Below, piece by piece: positions 48,710 to 56,363 of a stretch of 64,000 nt of DNA. Within the stretch, counting starts at the first letter, position 1; each line of letters starts with the position of its first letter. Both the position numbers and the translations under genes were made by a program. The stretch is from assembly GCA_016223135.1 (NCBI GenBank), contig JACRPQ010000001.1:58675-122674 (forward strand). The letters run 5' to 3'. This DNA comes from Chloroflexota bacterium (GTDB lineage: Bacteria; Chloroflexota; Anaerolineae; Anaerolineales; Villigracilaceae). The notes below the pieces were generated by a model that was given only the letters and a program-made list of their open reading frames with translations, was not told the DNA's origin and searched no databases.

Positions 48710-49576
48710 TTATTTCAGAAGCGAATCGATGGTCTGTTGAAAAATCTCGAACGGCTGTGCGCCGATGACAGCCTTGCCGTTGATCAGGAACGTCGGTGTA
48801 CTGCGAACTCCGATGGATGAAGCCATGCTGCTTTCATCGCGTATCAATTGAGCGTATTTCCCGGAATCGAGACACTCGTTGAACGCGCTCGTGTCCAATC
48901 CCAGTTCCTCAGCGAACTTTTTCAAATTGTCCTTATTGAATGCGCCCTGGTTTTCGCCAGACTGACTGCTGTAGAGTTTGTCGTGATACTCCCAGAATTT
49001 ATCCTGATCTGCGGCGCATTCGGCGGCTTCCGCAGCCCAATTCGATTCCGGTCCCAGAAACGCGAAGTGGAAATATCCGAGACGAACCTTGCCGCTCTGA
49101 ATGTATTGCTCATTAATCTGCGGCTCCGTCTGGGCGAAGAACCGCCCGCAGAAGGGACACTGGAAATCGGCAAACTCGATGATCGTCACGGGCGCGTCTG
49201 GATCGCCCTTGAAATGACGGACTTGGGCAATGACCGTTTCCATCAATTGCGCCTGGGCGGCAGAATTATCCTCCGTTGGAATCACAACTGGCGGCGCGGA
49301 ATTTGTGCCAGAGGGGGACCCAGCCAGAAGGAACGGACGGGAGTAGAAACCAACCAACAAACCCAAGACGAGCATCGCTGTCCCGATAATGGGAGTCGCC
49401 CAAGATTGAATCGTGATCGTTACAGCAGGTTGTTTCTGCGCTTCAACAGGCACGGACTCTTCTTGCACATCCAGGGGCGCAGGCTCTTCGACTGGAACAG
49501 GTTTCTTTCGTCGTTTGAGAGGCTTTTGAAGCGGTATATCTTCTTCTTTTTTCATGTCCTTATGCCTTTGGTTCAC
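48710..49576 (-). CDS. DsbA-like thioredoxin-fold protein, membrane-anchored
   Basis: 288 aa (GTG start at 49576 overlapping the rhodanese stop; ATG at 49555 is an alternative). Residues 1-55 are charged and Pro/Glu-rich, ~58-80 a membrane helix, ~118-288 a DsbA fold with 'EFADFQCPFCGRFFAQTEPQ' (C-P-F-C) and 'GVRSTPTFLINGK' (cis-Pro). Similar to BdbD/DsbA-type oxidases that form disulfides in exported proteins. Confidence 0.87.
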   Translation of the reverse strand: MNQRHKDMKKEEDIPLQKPLKRRKKPVPVEEPAPLDVQEESVPVEAQKQPAVTITIQSWATPIIGTAMLVLGLLVGFYSRPFLLAGSPSGTNSAPPVVIPTEDNSAAQAQLMETVIAQVRHFKGDPDAPVTIIEFADFQCPFCGRFFAQTEPQINEQYIQSGKVRLGYFHFAFLGPESNWAAEAAECAADQDKFWEYHDKLYSSQSGENQGAFNKDNLKKFAEELGLDTSAFNECLDSGKYAQLIRDESSMASSIGVRSTPTFLINGKAVIGAQPFEIFQQTIDSLLK

Positions 49577-49986
49577 TTGTCTTGAATCTCAAAACCAGCC
49601 TGTTCCCATTCCACCATGCCGCCTTTGAGATTCCATAGGTTGGTGTATCCCAATTTCACAAGTTCTTCGGCGGCAATGGCGCTCATGCGACCGCTGCGGC
49701 AGTAAAGCACGATCTTGGCGTTTTTGTCGGCGGGCAGTTGTGCCAGATTCGCGGGATCGGTGATTTGGTTATACGGGATGGATAAATCCGTGCCTGCGAT
49801 GTTCCCTTCAAAGGGAATATGCACGTTCACAAGCACAAAATCCTTGTCCTTCAGCATGGCATTCAGTTGCTCTGCATCAATGTCGGTGTACGCGCCGCCG
49901 TCCACGCTGACCTTCTCAACGGGCTTGCTCTGACATGCGGCAAGGGCAAACACGACAACAGACAAAAGAATAAAAATACGCAGCAT
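49573..49986 (-). CDS. Rhodanese-like lipoprotein
   Basis: 137 aa from ATG 49986. Signal peptide with lipobox 'ALAAC' near residue 19; rhodanese domain with 'DFVLVNVHIPFEGNIAGTDL', active-site loop 'VLYCRSGRMSAIAAEEL' (catalytic Cys) and 'GYTNLWNLKGGMVEWEQAG'. An extracytoplasmic sulfur-transfer or persulfide protein; context with TlpA/DsbA/CcdA suggests thiol handling. Confidence 0.88.
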   Translation of the reverse strand: MLRIFILLSVVVFALAACQSKPVEKVSVDGGAYTDIDAEQLNAMLKDKDFVLVNVHIPFEGNIAGTDLSIPYNQITDPANLAQLPADKNAKIVLYCRSGRMSAIAAEELVKLGYTNLWNLKGGMVEWEQAGFEIQDK

Positions 49987-50016
49987 GTAAATCTCCTTTT
50001 GCAAGATTGGCTGAGC

Positions 50017-50256
50017 CTAGATCACATCGCCGCGCCAGCGATACCAGAGCCAGCCCACGCCGACGCCAAAGACGCCACCAACCAGCCCTGCAAGCCAGTG
50101 GATGGGATGCGGTCTTAATTCGAAAATTGCCTCGCCAACAACAAGATAGCCAGCGATGCCCAATCCAACCGCCCACATGTACACCACAACGGGCCAGTCT
50201 TTTTGCTTCTCAGCCTTATTTGAAGACTGTTTTTTCGTCACTTTTATTCCGCTCAT
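50017..50256 (-). CDS. Small two-helix membrane protein
   Basis: 79 aa. Charged N-terminus ('KKQSSNKAEKQKDW'), two helices at ~23-42 and ~52-72, His-containing loop 'ELRPHPIHWLAG'. Within the redox cluster between CcdA and the rhodanese gene; unknown function. Confidence 0.7.
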   Translation of the reverse strand: MSGIKVTKKQSSNKAEKQKDWPVVVYMWAVGLGIAGYLVVGEAIFELRPHPIHWLAGLVGGVFGVGVGWLWYRWRGDVI

Positions 50257-50299
50257 TTCCTTTCTCCTTCCGTTGACAAAATGATCTGCTTTCGCTTGA

Positions 50300-51082
50300 C
50301 TAATCTCCGCCCGCCTCTGCAGCTTGAAAGGTATGACCGCTCAAATAGCCGAGATAGGCTGGCACAAGCGGCAGGACGCACGGCGAAAGAAATGAGAGCA
50401 AACCTGCCAGCACAGCGGTCATATACGTTGGGGCGGCGGTGTAGGTGGAAAAGTCAATGTACAGATTGTTCTGGAAAGCCCAGATGGCAATGCGGCTCAT
50501 CGTGTTGGTAAGCAGCATGACGCCGATGATCAGGATCAATACGCCGCTGGCGATCTGGAAAGCGCGCTGGTAGCGCCGCATCCGCCTGACCCAGCCCGTG
50601 GCGCGTTCGAGTCCAAGCGCCATCAACAGGAACGGAATGCCAAGCCCAAGCGAGTATCCTGAGGTCAGCCACATGGCTTGTCCAACCGTCTCCTGGCTGA
50701 ACCCCATCGTCAGGATCGCGCCGAGGGTCGCGCCGATGCACGGACTCCAGCCTGCGGCGAAGAAAATGCCCATGAGGGCGGAGCCGCCGTAGGTCCCGCG
50801 CTGAGCCGTGTATTGGGCGCGCGTATCGGCGTAGAACCAGGGAATCCGAATGATGTCCAATGTCGCCAGCCCAAACAGGATCACGATCACGCCGCCGAGT
50901 CGTCCCAATGCGAATTTGTATTGCCCGAACAGTTGACCGAGTACGGTCACTGCGCCGCCCCAGCCGACGGTGAAGACCAGCGAAAAGCCGAGGACGAATA
51001 ACAACGCGTGGGCGAAGACCTGCCAACGGCGCGGCATCGTTTTTGGCTGGGCGGGTTGAGGATGCGCAAATGATTGAGTCAT
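50300..51082 (-). CDS. ccdA: CcdA/DsbD-type thiol transporter with apparently permuted helix order
   Basis: 260 aa, six hydrophobic segments. In ordinary CcdA the 'LLSFLSPCVLPLVPAYLGYL' helix with the first redox Cys is N-terminal. Here it is the last segment (residues ~220-252), while the protein begins with what is usually TM2 ('HALLFVLGFSLVF') and has the second Cys in 'FAAGWSPCIGATLGAILTM' near residue 115. Both redox Cys are present. Normal role: carry reducing power across the membrane to TlpA-like partners, which are encoded nearby. No stop or frameshift explains the order. Confidence 0.85.
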   Translation of the reverse strand: MTQSFAHPQPAQPKTMPRRWQVFAHALLFVLGFSLVFTVGWGGAVTVLGQLFGQYKFALGRLGGVIVILFGLATLDIIRIPWFYADTRAQYTAQRGTYGGSALMGIFFAAGWSPCIGATLGAILTMGFSQETVGQAMWLTSGYSLGLGIPFLLMALGLERATGWVRRMRRYQRAFQIASGVLILIIGVMLLTNTMSRIAIWAFQNNLYIDFSTYTAAPTYMTAVLAGLLSFLSPCVLPLVPAYLGYLSGHTFQAAEAGGD

Positions 51083-51091
51083 TTTTGCTTC

Positions 51092-51670
51092 CTATGGCGC
51101 GCCGGGCTCGGGCGCTTTATTGAGGTTGCTCTTGTAGAATGCAAGCGCCTCTGCCGCATCAAAAGTCTGCATCTTTTGCAGCCGTCCCCAGGAGGTCATT
51201 ACAACGGGCACATCGAGCGTATCCCAGGGATGGGCAATGACCTTGAAATTCCTCACTTCGTCCATCACAGATTTGATTTGGGATTTGAGTTCGGCGCAGG
51301 CTGTTTCGTCCAGCAGGCTGCAGTTGTACCAGAAGATGACGTAGCCATGCTCCAGATTGTGGACAAGATAGCCAGCGGGATACTGGGCAATGCTGGTTTC
51401 GTAGAAACCCGCCTGCGCCGTCTCGGCATAATGCGGTCCCGAAGTTGGCGGGTCGGAGTTATATTCGCCGGGATCAGAATCAAGGGGTATGTGATCACTC
51501 GCCATGATCGGGATCGTCTCGCCTGGGCGCGGCCGCACACCCTGCCAGACGATGAAGCCGACAACGGCAAGAACACCGAGGGCGACTCCGCCCAAAATGA
51601 GGTTCCTCGTCAGTTGTTCTCGGCGTTGTTGGGCGCGTCTTTGTTCGCGTTTCGTTGATTTTTGGGTCAT
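51092..51670 (-). CDS. DUF3105 protein
   Basis: 192 aa. Basic N-terminus ('KSTKREQRRAQQRREQ'), one membrane helix ~25-47, then the DUF3105 domain with 'NSDPPTSGPHYAETAQAGFY', 'LVHNLEHGYVIFWYNC' and 'ACAELKSQIKSV'. The His residues of P-H-Y and N-L-E-H are conserved in the family. Function unknown; the gene is 9 bases ahead of ccdA, so they are likely cotranscribed. Confidence 0.87.
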   Translation of the reverse strand: MTQKSTKREQRRAQQRREQLTRNLILGGVALGVLAVVGFIVWQGVRPRPGETIPIMASDHIPLDSDPGEYNSDPPTSGPHYAETAQAGFYETSIAQYPAGYLVHNLEHGYVIFWYNCSLLDETACAELKSQIKSVMDEVRNFKVIAHPWDTLDVPVVMTSWGRLQKMQTFDAAEALAFYKSNLNKAPEPGAP

Positions 51671-51821
51671 TCTTTTACTCCGTAAAGATTATTGGGGGTA
51701 ATCAGTAGTTGGCGCGGCGCTTCCGCGCGCCGCCGGCAAAACGGACATCAAAACGAGCATACGAGCATACTGGTAAAGATCAACTTACGCATTTTGTACT
51801 CTCTCCTTTGGCAAATAAATT

Positions 51822-51915
51822 ATTCACTCACCTTACGCAGTTTCTTCGTAGTGCGACATTCATATCGCCTGAAAACGCGAGATAAATCTCGCGCTACCGC
51901 GTAACATGAGTTATT
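51822..51915. repeat. MITE-like element, copy 2 of the 20406 family
   Basis: Left 'ATTCACTCACCTTACGCAG' and right 'GCGTAACATGAGTTATTC' correspond, inverted, to the ends of 20406-20531. The middle differs and contains a CGCGAGATAAATCTCGCG palindrome (51877-51894). Confidence 0.6.
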
Positions 51916-51968
51916 CAACGATGTTGGTCATCAACGTCAAGCCGCATTTTCCTCTTCTGAATTGGATT

Positions 51969-52075
51969 TCTCTACCGTACATAGAAACCCTAAAGGTCTG
52001 CTTTCCCTTCGTGAATTTGAGAATTTCCAAAAAGACCTTTAGGGTTTTTCACGAGAGAAAGGTACGGTAGAGAGA
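51969..52075. repeat. Dispersed inverted repeat, CCTAAAGG family, copy 4
   Basis: TCTCTACCGTAC (51969-51980) and GTACGGTAGAGAGA (from 52062) are outer arms; inner CCCTAAAGGTCT/AGACCTTTAGGG. Over ~95 bases it is nearly identical to 4750-4846, differing at a handful of positions, so the two copies are recent. Confidence 0.88.
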
Positions 52076-52252
52076 GTTGGATTAGCAACTATAAGGAAGT
52101 CCCTCCATCCATGCCAGCGCAATATCACGCGTGTACGGATAGGCAATTTGGCTTATTACTACTTTGTCAGATCGATGAGGTACACTTGAGGCATGGCACA
52201 CCTGCCGTGCCGGGATAGAGTGAAAGTGTGGCTTTTCAGGAAAGGAGAAAAT

Positions 52253-52687
52253 ATGTCGTACGCTAAATTTTACGGCTTTCTCATTGCAGCCACAATGCTG
52301 TTCCTTGCCGCCTGTGGAGGAAAAACAGCAGACACAAACGGTCCCGTGGAGGTCAAGGTCAGACTCGGCGAGTTCTTCGTCGAATCTTCCGTGACGGAAT
52401 TCAAACCAAACGTGCAGTACCATTTCATTGTAACCAATGAAGGGGTGGTTCCTCATGAATTCATGATCATGCCCGTCGAAATGGGCGGCATGGGAATGGG
52501 GGGAATGTCCATGGAGGAAAAAGACGCGCGCGCGTTCATGATGATCCCGGAGGAGGATTTGCCCCCGGGCGCCACCGTGGAAATGGATTACACCTTCACC
52601 AGCGTACCTGAAGGAAACATCGAATTCGTCTGCGCCCTGCCGGGTCACTTCGAGGCGGGTATGCATTCCCCCCTCACCATCAAATAA
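52253..52687 (+). CDS. Cupredoxin-like copper-binding lipoprotein
   Basis: 144 aa from ATG 52253 (AAAGGAG upstream). Lipobox 'LFLAAC' near residue 20. Cupredoxin domain with ligands His in 'GVVPHEFMIMPVE', and Cys-His-Met in 'CALPGHFEAGM' (C-x4-H-x4-M), a type 1 copper site. A Met/Gly-rich loop 'MGGMGMGGMSM' near residue 75 may be an extra copper-binding region. Electron carrier or copper carrier outside the membrane. Confidence 0.85.
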   Translation: MSYAKFYGFLIAATMLFLAACGGKTADTNGPVEVKVRLGEFFVESSVTEFKPNVQYHFIVTNEGVVPHEFMIMPVEMGGMGMGGMSMEEKDARAFMMIPEEDLPPGATVEMDYTFTSVPEGNIEFVCALPGHFEAGMHSPLTIK

Positions 52688-52713
52688 CCGACGGTGCGAT
52701 TCGCCGGGCTTTC

Positions 52714-52740
52714 CCCCGCCACGACCCTGGCGGGGTTTTT
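52714..52740 (+). terminator. Rho-independent terminator of the cupredoxin gene
   Basis: CCCCGCCA / TGGCGGGG stem with a 6-base loop, then TTTTT. Confidence 0.9.
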
Positions 52741-52831
52741 GCATAAGCCAAAGTGCCTATCGTTCCAGCCGCAATCTGGCGCAAGACACGCTCGAGCATG
52801 AAGGTTATCATGGTCAAAAAGGATATAAATT

Positions 52832-53320
52832 GTGAAACGCTATCTCATTCCACTTACCGCTTTTTTGCTAGGCTCCACGCTGATCGCAGGCATCTATTTC
52901 AGCATCCTCACCTGGGCGCAAGGCTGGGAGTATGCCGCCAGCCAGTTCTCGCTCAACCGTTGGTATGTCCTGCCGATCTGGGTCGCTTTTGGCGTCCAAG
53001 CCGCGCTCTATTCCATTCTGCGCTTCCGCCTGTTTATTCCAACCACAAGCACAGGACCCGCAGGCGCAGTCATGGGGACCAGTGGGGGCACATCCGTCAC
53101 CGCGATGGTCGCCTGCTGCCTTCATCATGTTACCGATGTCCTCCCCATCCTCGGTTTGAGCGCCGCCGCGACCTTCCTCACACGATACCAGCGTCCGTTC
53201 ATGCTGATCGGTCTCGGCATGGAAATCATCGGTATCATACTCATGCTCATCGTGCTGTATCGTGAACGCAAGAAACTACAGCCCATTCAAAAATTCCAGC
53301 CTGTTTTGGAGACAAAATGA
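52832..53320 (+). CDS. Membrane protein with a CCLHH motif
   Basis: 162 aa, four membrane segments. Between the second and third is a Gly/Thr-rich loop, then 'VTAMVACCLHHVTDVLPILG', where adjacent Cys-Cys and His-His within a membrane segment suggest metal binding. The C-terminal helix ends in a basic tail. It overlaps the next lipoprotein gene by 4 bases. Copper or mercury-type metal transport is possible; the family is not named. Confidence 0.68.
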   Translation: MKRYLIPLTAFLLGSTLIAGIYFSILTWAQGWEYAASQFSLNRWYVLPIWVAFGVQAALYSILRFRLFIPTTSTGPAGAVMGTSGGTSVTAMVACCLHHVTDVLPILGLSAAATFLTRYQRPFMLIGLGMEIIGIILMLIVLYRERKKLQPIQKFQPVLETK

Positions 53321-53805
53321 GACGTCTTGCCTCGCCCCTTCTTTTCATCCTGACCATCATCCTCGCCGCGTGCGCGCCGGCGACAACACCTTCGCTTCAA
53401 ACCGACCCTCAGCCTGCCTCTGTTTCGACGACCTCTGCACCCTCCCAAGCCGAAGCGGATGGTTTGACCCGCATTGACCAGCAGGGCGCGGTGATTGTGG
53501 AAGTCACGCCGTTGAATCTGGATGCTCCCTCCGATCAACTTGAATTCGACGTAGTCATGAATACTCACTCCGTTGATCTGAGCATGGACCTCGCCACACT
53601 CGCCACTCTTACAACCGACACCGGTGTTACTGTTCAAGCCACCCTCTGGGACGCGCCACGCGGCGGGCATCACGTGGCAGGCAAACTGCTCTTCCCCGCG
53701 ACGAATGACGGCAAGTCAATCCTCGAAGGTGCGACAAAATTAACGCTGACCATTGTGGGAGTGGATGCGCCCTCGCGTGTTTTCGAATGGGATTTAGGCG
53801 GCTGA
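53317..53805 (+). CDS. Lipoprotein, possibly metal-related
   Basis: 162 aa. Lipobox 'ILAAC' near residue 19, Thr/Ser/Pro-rich linker, then a beta-rich domain with 'LEFDVVMNTHSVDLSMDLA' and 'TLWDAPRGGHHVAGKLLFPA'. The His residues of 'NTH' and 'GGHH' recur in proteins of this sort next to cupredoxins, consistent with a metal role, but function is inferred only from context and pattern. Confidence 0.65.
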   Translation: MRRLASPLLFILTIILAACAPATTPSLQTDPQPASVSTTSAPSQAEADGLTRIDQQGAVIVEVTPLNLDAPSDQLEFDVVMNTHSVDLSMDLATLATLTTDTGVTVQATLWDAPRGGHHVAGKLLFPATNDGKSILEGATKLTLTIVGVDAPSRVFEWDLGG

Positions 53806-53840
53806 AACAACGACGAGGACCTCACTTTTATATTCCCACC

Positions 53841-54029
53841 ATGACTTCCAAAAAGCCTGCCTCACGAATAACTCGCCGCGATTTTCTCAAACTGGCTGCG
53901 CTCAGCGCAGGCGCGTTAGCGTTCAATCCATTCCAAAAACTGGCGCTGCCTGAATTTCCGCAAGCCGACAGGTTGGGTCGCGTCACCGTTGGCAGCGCCA
54001 GCCATTCCAAGGGAAGATCAAATTTTTAG
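53841..54029 (+). pseudogene. Truncated Tat-exported protein, N-terminal fragment
   Basis: 62 codons from ATG 53841. The N-terminus is a clear Tat signal: 'TRRDFLKLAALSAGALAF'. After 'LPEFPQADRLGRVTV' the mature part stops at TAG 54027-54029 with an unrelated-looking 'GSASHSKGRSNF' tail. It looks like the start of a Tat-exported cell-wall enzyme broken shortly after the signal peptide. It may instead be a very short exported protein. Confidence 0.55.
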
Positions 54030-54064
54030 TGACCCTATGCAGCACTCCCGGCCGGTTAAACGCA

Positions 54065-54098
54065 ACTGGCACTCGATGAGATCTCATCGAGTGCCAGT
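54065..54098. repeat. Perfect 34-bp palindrome
   Basis: ACTGGCACTCGATGAGA followed directly by its exact reverse complement. Located between the truncated Tat gene and tRNA-Asp; no T-run. Similar in kind, not in sequence, to 47008-47043. Confidence 0.85.
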
Positions 54099-54130
54099 CA
54101 GTTACTTAGGGGGTAACTAGTTACGCGTTG

Positions 54131-54204
54131 CGGTCCCGACGGGATTCGAACCCGCGATCTCGGCCTTGACAGGGCCGCATGTTAGGCCGCTACACCACGG
54201 GACC
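54131..54204 (-). tRNA. tRNA-Asp (anticodon GTC)
   Basis: 74 nt; acceptor GGTCCCG / CGGGACC, anticodon stem CGGCC with loop CT-GTC-AA, T arm GGGTTCGAATCCC, discriminator G. CCA not encoded. Confidence 0.95.
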
Positions 54205-54341
54205 AGTATGGCAAGCGGGCGAGAGTTTACCATGTGGGCAGGGTTGTGTCAATATGTTTGCAGGATTTTTTGCTTCAACACGCACACTGCCAAGCGATTT
54301 ACACTTCTGTTAGAGCCGAGCAGATTTTTCAACAGGCTGGC

Positions 54342-54370
54342 TTGACACATTCCCACCACTACGCTATATT
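54342..54370 (+). promoter_or_regulatory. Promoter of the Roadblock-V4R-response regulator operon
   Basis: TTGACA (54342-54347), 17-bp spacer, TATATT (54365-54370). Transcription would begin near 54377, well inside a longer open frame that starts at 54234, which supports the downstream start at 54435. Confidence 0.75.
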
Positions 54371-54434
54371 ATCCGCAATCCCCGATACATTCAGCCGCTA
54401 TGGGCTGGAAAGTCTTTTGTGCAGGAGGGTTGTC

Positions 54435-54806
54435 TTGTCCAAGTCACGAACGCAACAAATGGTAGATCGCCTTCGCGAGTTACAGGCATCTTCGCCGGAT
54501 ATCGAAGCCTCCGCCGTCGTCAGTGTGGACGGCTTGAGCATTGCATCCGCTTTGCCGCAGGGCGTGGAGGAAGATCGCGTTTCGGCGATGTCTGCTGCGA
54601 TGCTTTCCTTGGGCGAACGCATTGCCACCGAACTCGGAAGAGGCTCGCTGGAGCAGGTGTACATCAAGGGTGAAAAGGGATACGTTGTACTCATGTCGGT
54701 GGGGGAGGAGGCGGTTCTTACCGCCCTGGCGCGTGAGCAAGCCAAACTGGGTTTGATCTTCCTGGATATGCGGCGCGCTGCGGAAGATTTGGCAAAATTG
54801 ATTTAA
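54435..54806 (+). CDS. Roadblock/LC7-domain protein
   Basis: 123 aa. TTG start 54435 is chosen: GGAGGG is 5 bases upstream and the promoter lies 5' of it. Roadblock/LC7 fold across residues ~5-115: 'RLRELQASSPDIEASAVVSV', 'DGLSIASALP', 'YIKGEKGYVVLMSVGEEAVL'. Such proteins regulate small GTPases (MglA-like) or form sensory dimers. No GTPase gene is in the window. Next gene follows by 12 bases. Confidence 0.83.
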   Translation: MSKSRTQQMVDRLRELQASSPDIEASAVVSVDGLSIASALPQGVEEDRVSAMSAAMLSLGERIATELGRGSLEQVYIKGEKGYVVLMSVGEEAVLTALAREQAKLGLIFLDMRRAAEDLAKLI

Positions 54807-54818
54807 CTGGAGTCGAGA

Positions 54819-55454
54819 ATGAGCCCTGTTCAAAGCACTGGGTTATATTACCCCAACAAATTCGGCTTGATTATCATCAAATCCCTCGAAGAAGTGATGG
54901 GCAAAAACGGACTCAACGCCATCCTCAATCTTGCCGGATTGAATCATTACATTGAAAACTATCCTGCCGACAACCTCGAAAAAGGCTTCGACTTTGCCGA
55001 ACTTTCCGCCATTGGCGTCGCCCTCGAAGAGATGTACGGTCCGCGTGGTGGACGGGGGCTGGCGCTTCGCGCCGGACGCGCCACCTTCTCCGATGCGTTG
55101 AAGAACTTTGGCGCCCTGGCAGGCGCCGCCGATTTGGCGTTCGTCGTCCTTCCGCTTCAATCCAAACTGCGCATTGGTTTGCCTGCCTTCGCAAAAATCT
55201 TCTCCCAACTGAGCGACCAATACAGCACCGTGGAAGAACGGGAAACTGAATTCATTTGGACTATTCACAAATGTCCCGTCTGTTGGGGACGGACCAATTC
55301 GGACAAACCCGTTTGTTACATTGCCACAGGTCTGCTTCAGGAAGCGCTCAAATGGGTTTCGGGCGGCAGCGAATTCCGCGTGAACGAATCCAAGTGCGTT
55401 GCCATGGGCGATGCGGTTTGTGAATTTGTCATCCAGAAAGAACCCATGGCGTAG
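54819..55454 (+). CDS. V4R-domain protein
   Basis: 211 aa. The C-terminal part (~130-205) has the 4-vinyl-reductase (V4R) ligand-binding fold: 'HKCPVCWGRTNSDKPVCYIA', 'EALKWVSGGSEFRVNESKCV', 'AMGDAVCEFVIQ', with Cys residues of the C-x-A-x-G-x-x-x-C-x-F pattern. V4R domains bind small hydrophobic molecules or haem/zinc-like cofactors in signalling. Likely a sensor for the adjacent response regulator; overlaps none of its neighbours but spacing is short (10-12 bases). Confidence 0.78.
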   Translation: MSPVQSTGLYYPNKFGLIIIKSLEEVMGKNGLNAILNLAGLNHYIENYPADNLEKGFDFAELSAIGVALEEMYGPRGGRGLALRAGRATFSDALKNFGALAGAADLAFVVLPLQSKLRIGLPAFAKIFSQLSDQYSTVEERETEFIWTIHKCPVCWGRTNSDKPVCYIATGLLQEALKWVSGGSEFRVNESKCVAMGDAVCEFVIQKEPMA

Positions 55455-55464
55455 AGGGGTTACC

Positions 55465-56319
55465 GTGGCTGAAGCCAAACACAAAATCCTGATCGTCGAA
55501 GACGATCCTGACGTAGCGGAAATGCTGAATGCATACTTCCGCGTTCAGGGATATGAGGTATTCACCGTCAACTGGGGAGAGGACGGCGTGCGCGCCGGGC
55601 AGACCGTCTCGCCCGACATCATCATCCTCGATATTCGCCTGCCGGATATTGACGGCTTTGAAGTGGCACGCCGCCTGCGCTCCGACCGGCGCACCCGCGA
55701 AATTCCCATCATCTTCCTCACCGAAAAACGCGAACGGGTGGACCGCCTGCAGGGCTTTGAAGTGGGAGCCGATGATTACATCACGAAACCCTTCGACGTT
55801 CAGGAATTACGCTTGCGGGTTCGCAATGCGCTCAAGCGGGTCAGCCAGGGTTCGCTGACCAACCCTGTCAGCGGCTTGCCGGAAGGTCCTCTCGTGGATG
55901 AGCATCTGTCGGAAGCAATTCACAAAAGCGGCTGGGCTCTGCTTCACATCTCCATTGCCCATCTCGACGCTTTTCGCGAGGCGTACGGTTTCGTGGCGTC
56001 TGACGACGTGCTGCGTGCCATCAGCCTGATGATTCACAACACCATCAAAGAAATCAGCGCCGGCGACGACTTCCTCGGACATCTCAGCCCCACCGACTTC
56101 ATCGTCATCATGCAGCCCGATGCCATGACCACCTTCCGCGAAAAAATCCGCTCGCGGCTGGAACAATCGCTCGATTACTTTTACCCCATCAAAGACCGCG
56201 AGAAAGCAGCCAGATTGCCGGACAGACTGGCTATCAGGGTTGTGGACGTGCCGCCTGTCTTTGGGCGTTATTCGAGCGTGGAACAACTGAGAAAAGACCT
56301 GCTCAACAAACCAGTGTAA
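55465..56319 (+). CDS. Response regulator with degenerate GGDEF-like output domain
   Basis: 284 aa, GTG start 55465. Receiver domain ~7-120: acidic pair in 'ILIVEDDPDVAE', phospho-acceptor Asp in 'DIIILDIRLPDIDGF', Thr in 'IIFLTEKRER', Lys in 'DYITKPFDV'. The rest resembles a diguanylate cyclase domain ('NPVSGLPEGPLVDEHLSEAI', 'LLHISIAHLDAFREAYGF') but the GGDEF active-site motif is absent ('FLGHLSPTDFIVIM'), so it is probably non-catalytic, for binding or partner recognition. No histidine kinase in the operon. Confidence 0.85.
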   Translation: MAEAKHKILIVEDDPDVAEMLNAYFRVQGYEVFTVNWGEDGVRAGQTVSPDIIILDIRLPDIDGFEVARRLRSDRRTREIPIIFLTEKRERVDRLQGFEVGADDYITKPFDVQELRLRVRNALKRVSQGSLTNPVSGLPEGPLVDEHLSEAIHKSGWALLHISIAHLDAFREAYGFVASDDVLRAISLMIHNTIKEISAGDDFLGHLSPTDFIVIMQPDAMTTFREKIRSRLEQSLDYFYPIKDREKAARLPDRLAIRVVDVPPVFGRYSSVEQLRKDLLNKPV

Positions 56320-56336
56320 AACCGAGTGTAGAGATG

Positions 56337-56357
56337 AGCCGCCGCAAGGCGGCTTTC
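56337..56357 (+). terminator. Rho-independent terminator of the signalling operon
   Basis: AGCCGCC-GCAA-GGCGGCT followed by TTCGC; short T-run but a compact GC stem 17 bases after the stop codon. Confidence 0.7.
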
Positions 56358-56363
56358 GCTTCC

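Noticed and set aside
54234..54434. Longer N-terminus for the Roadblock protein
   Set aside because: The promoter at 54342-54370 lies inside this stretch, so it is not translated; TTG 54435 has a good ribosome site.
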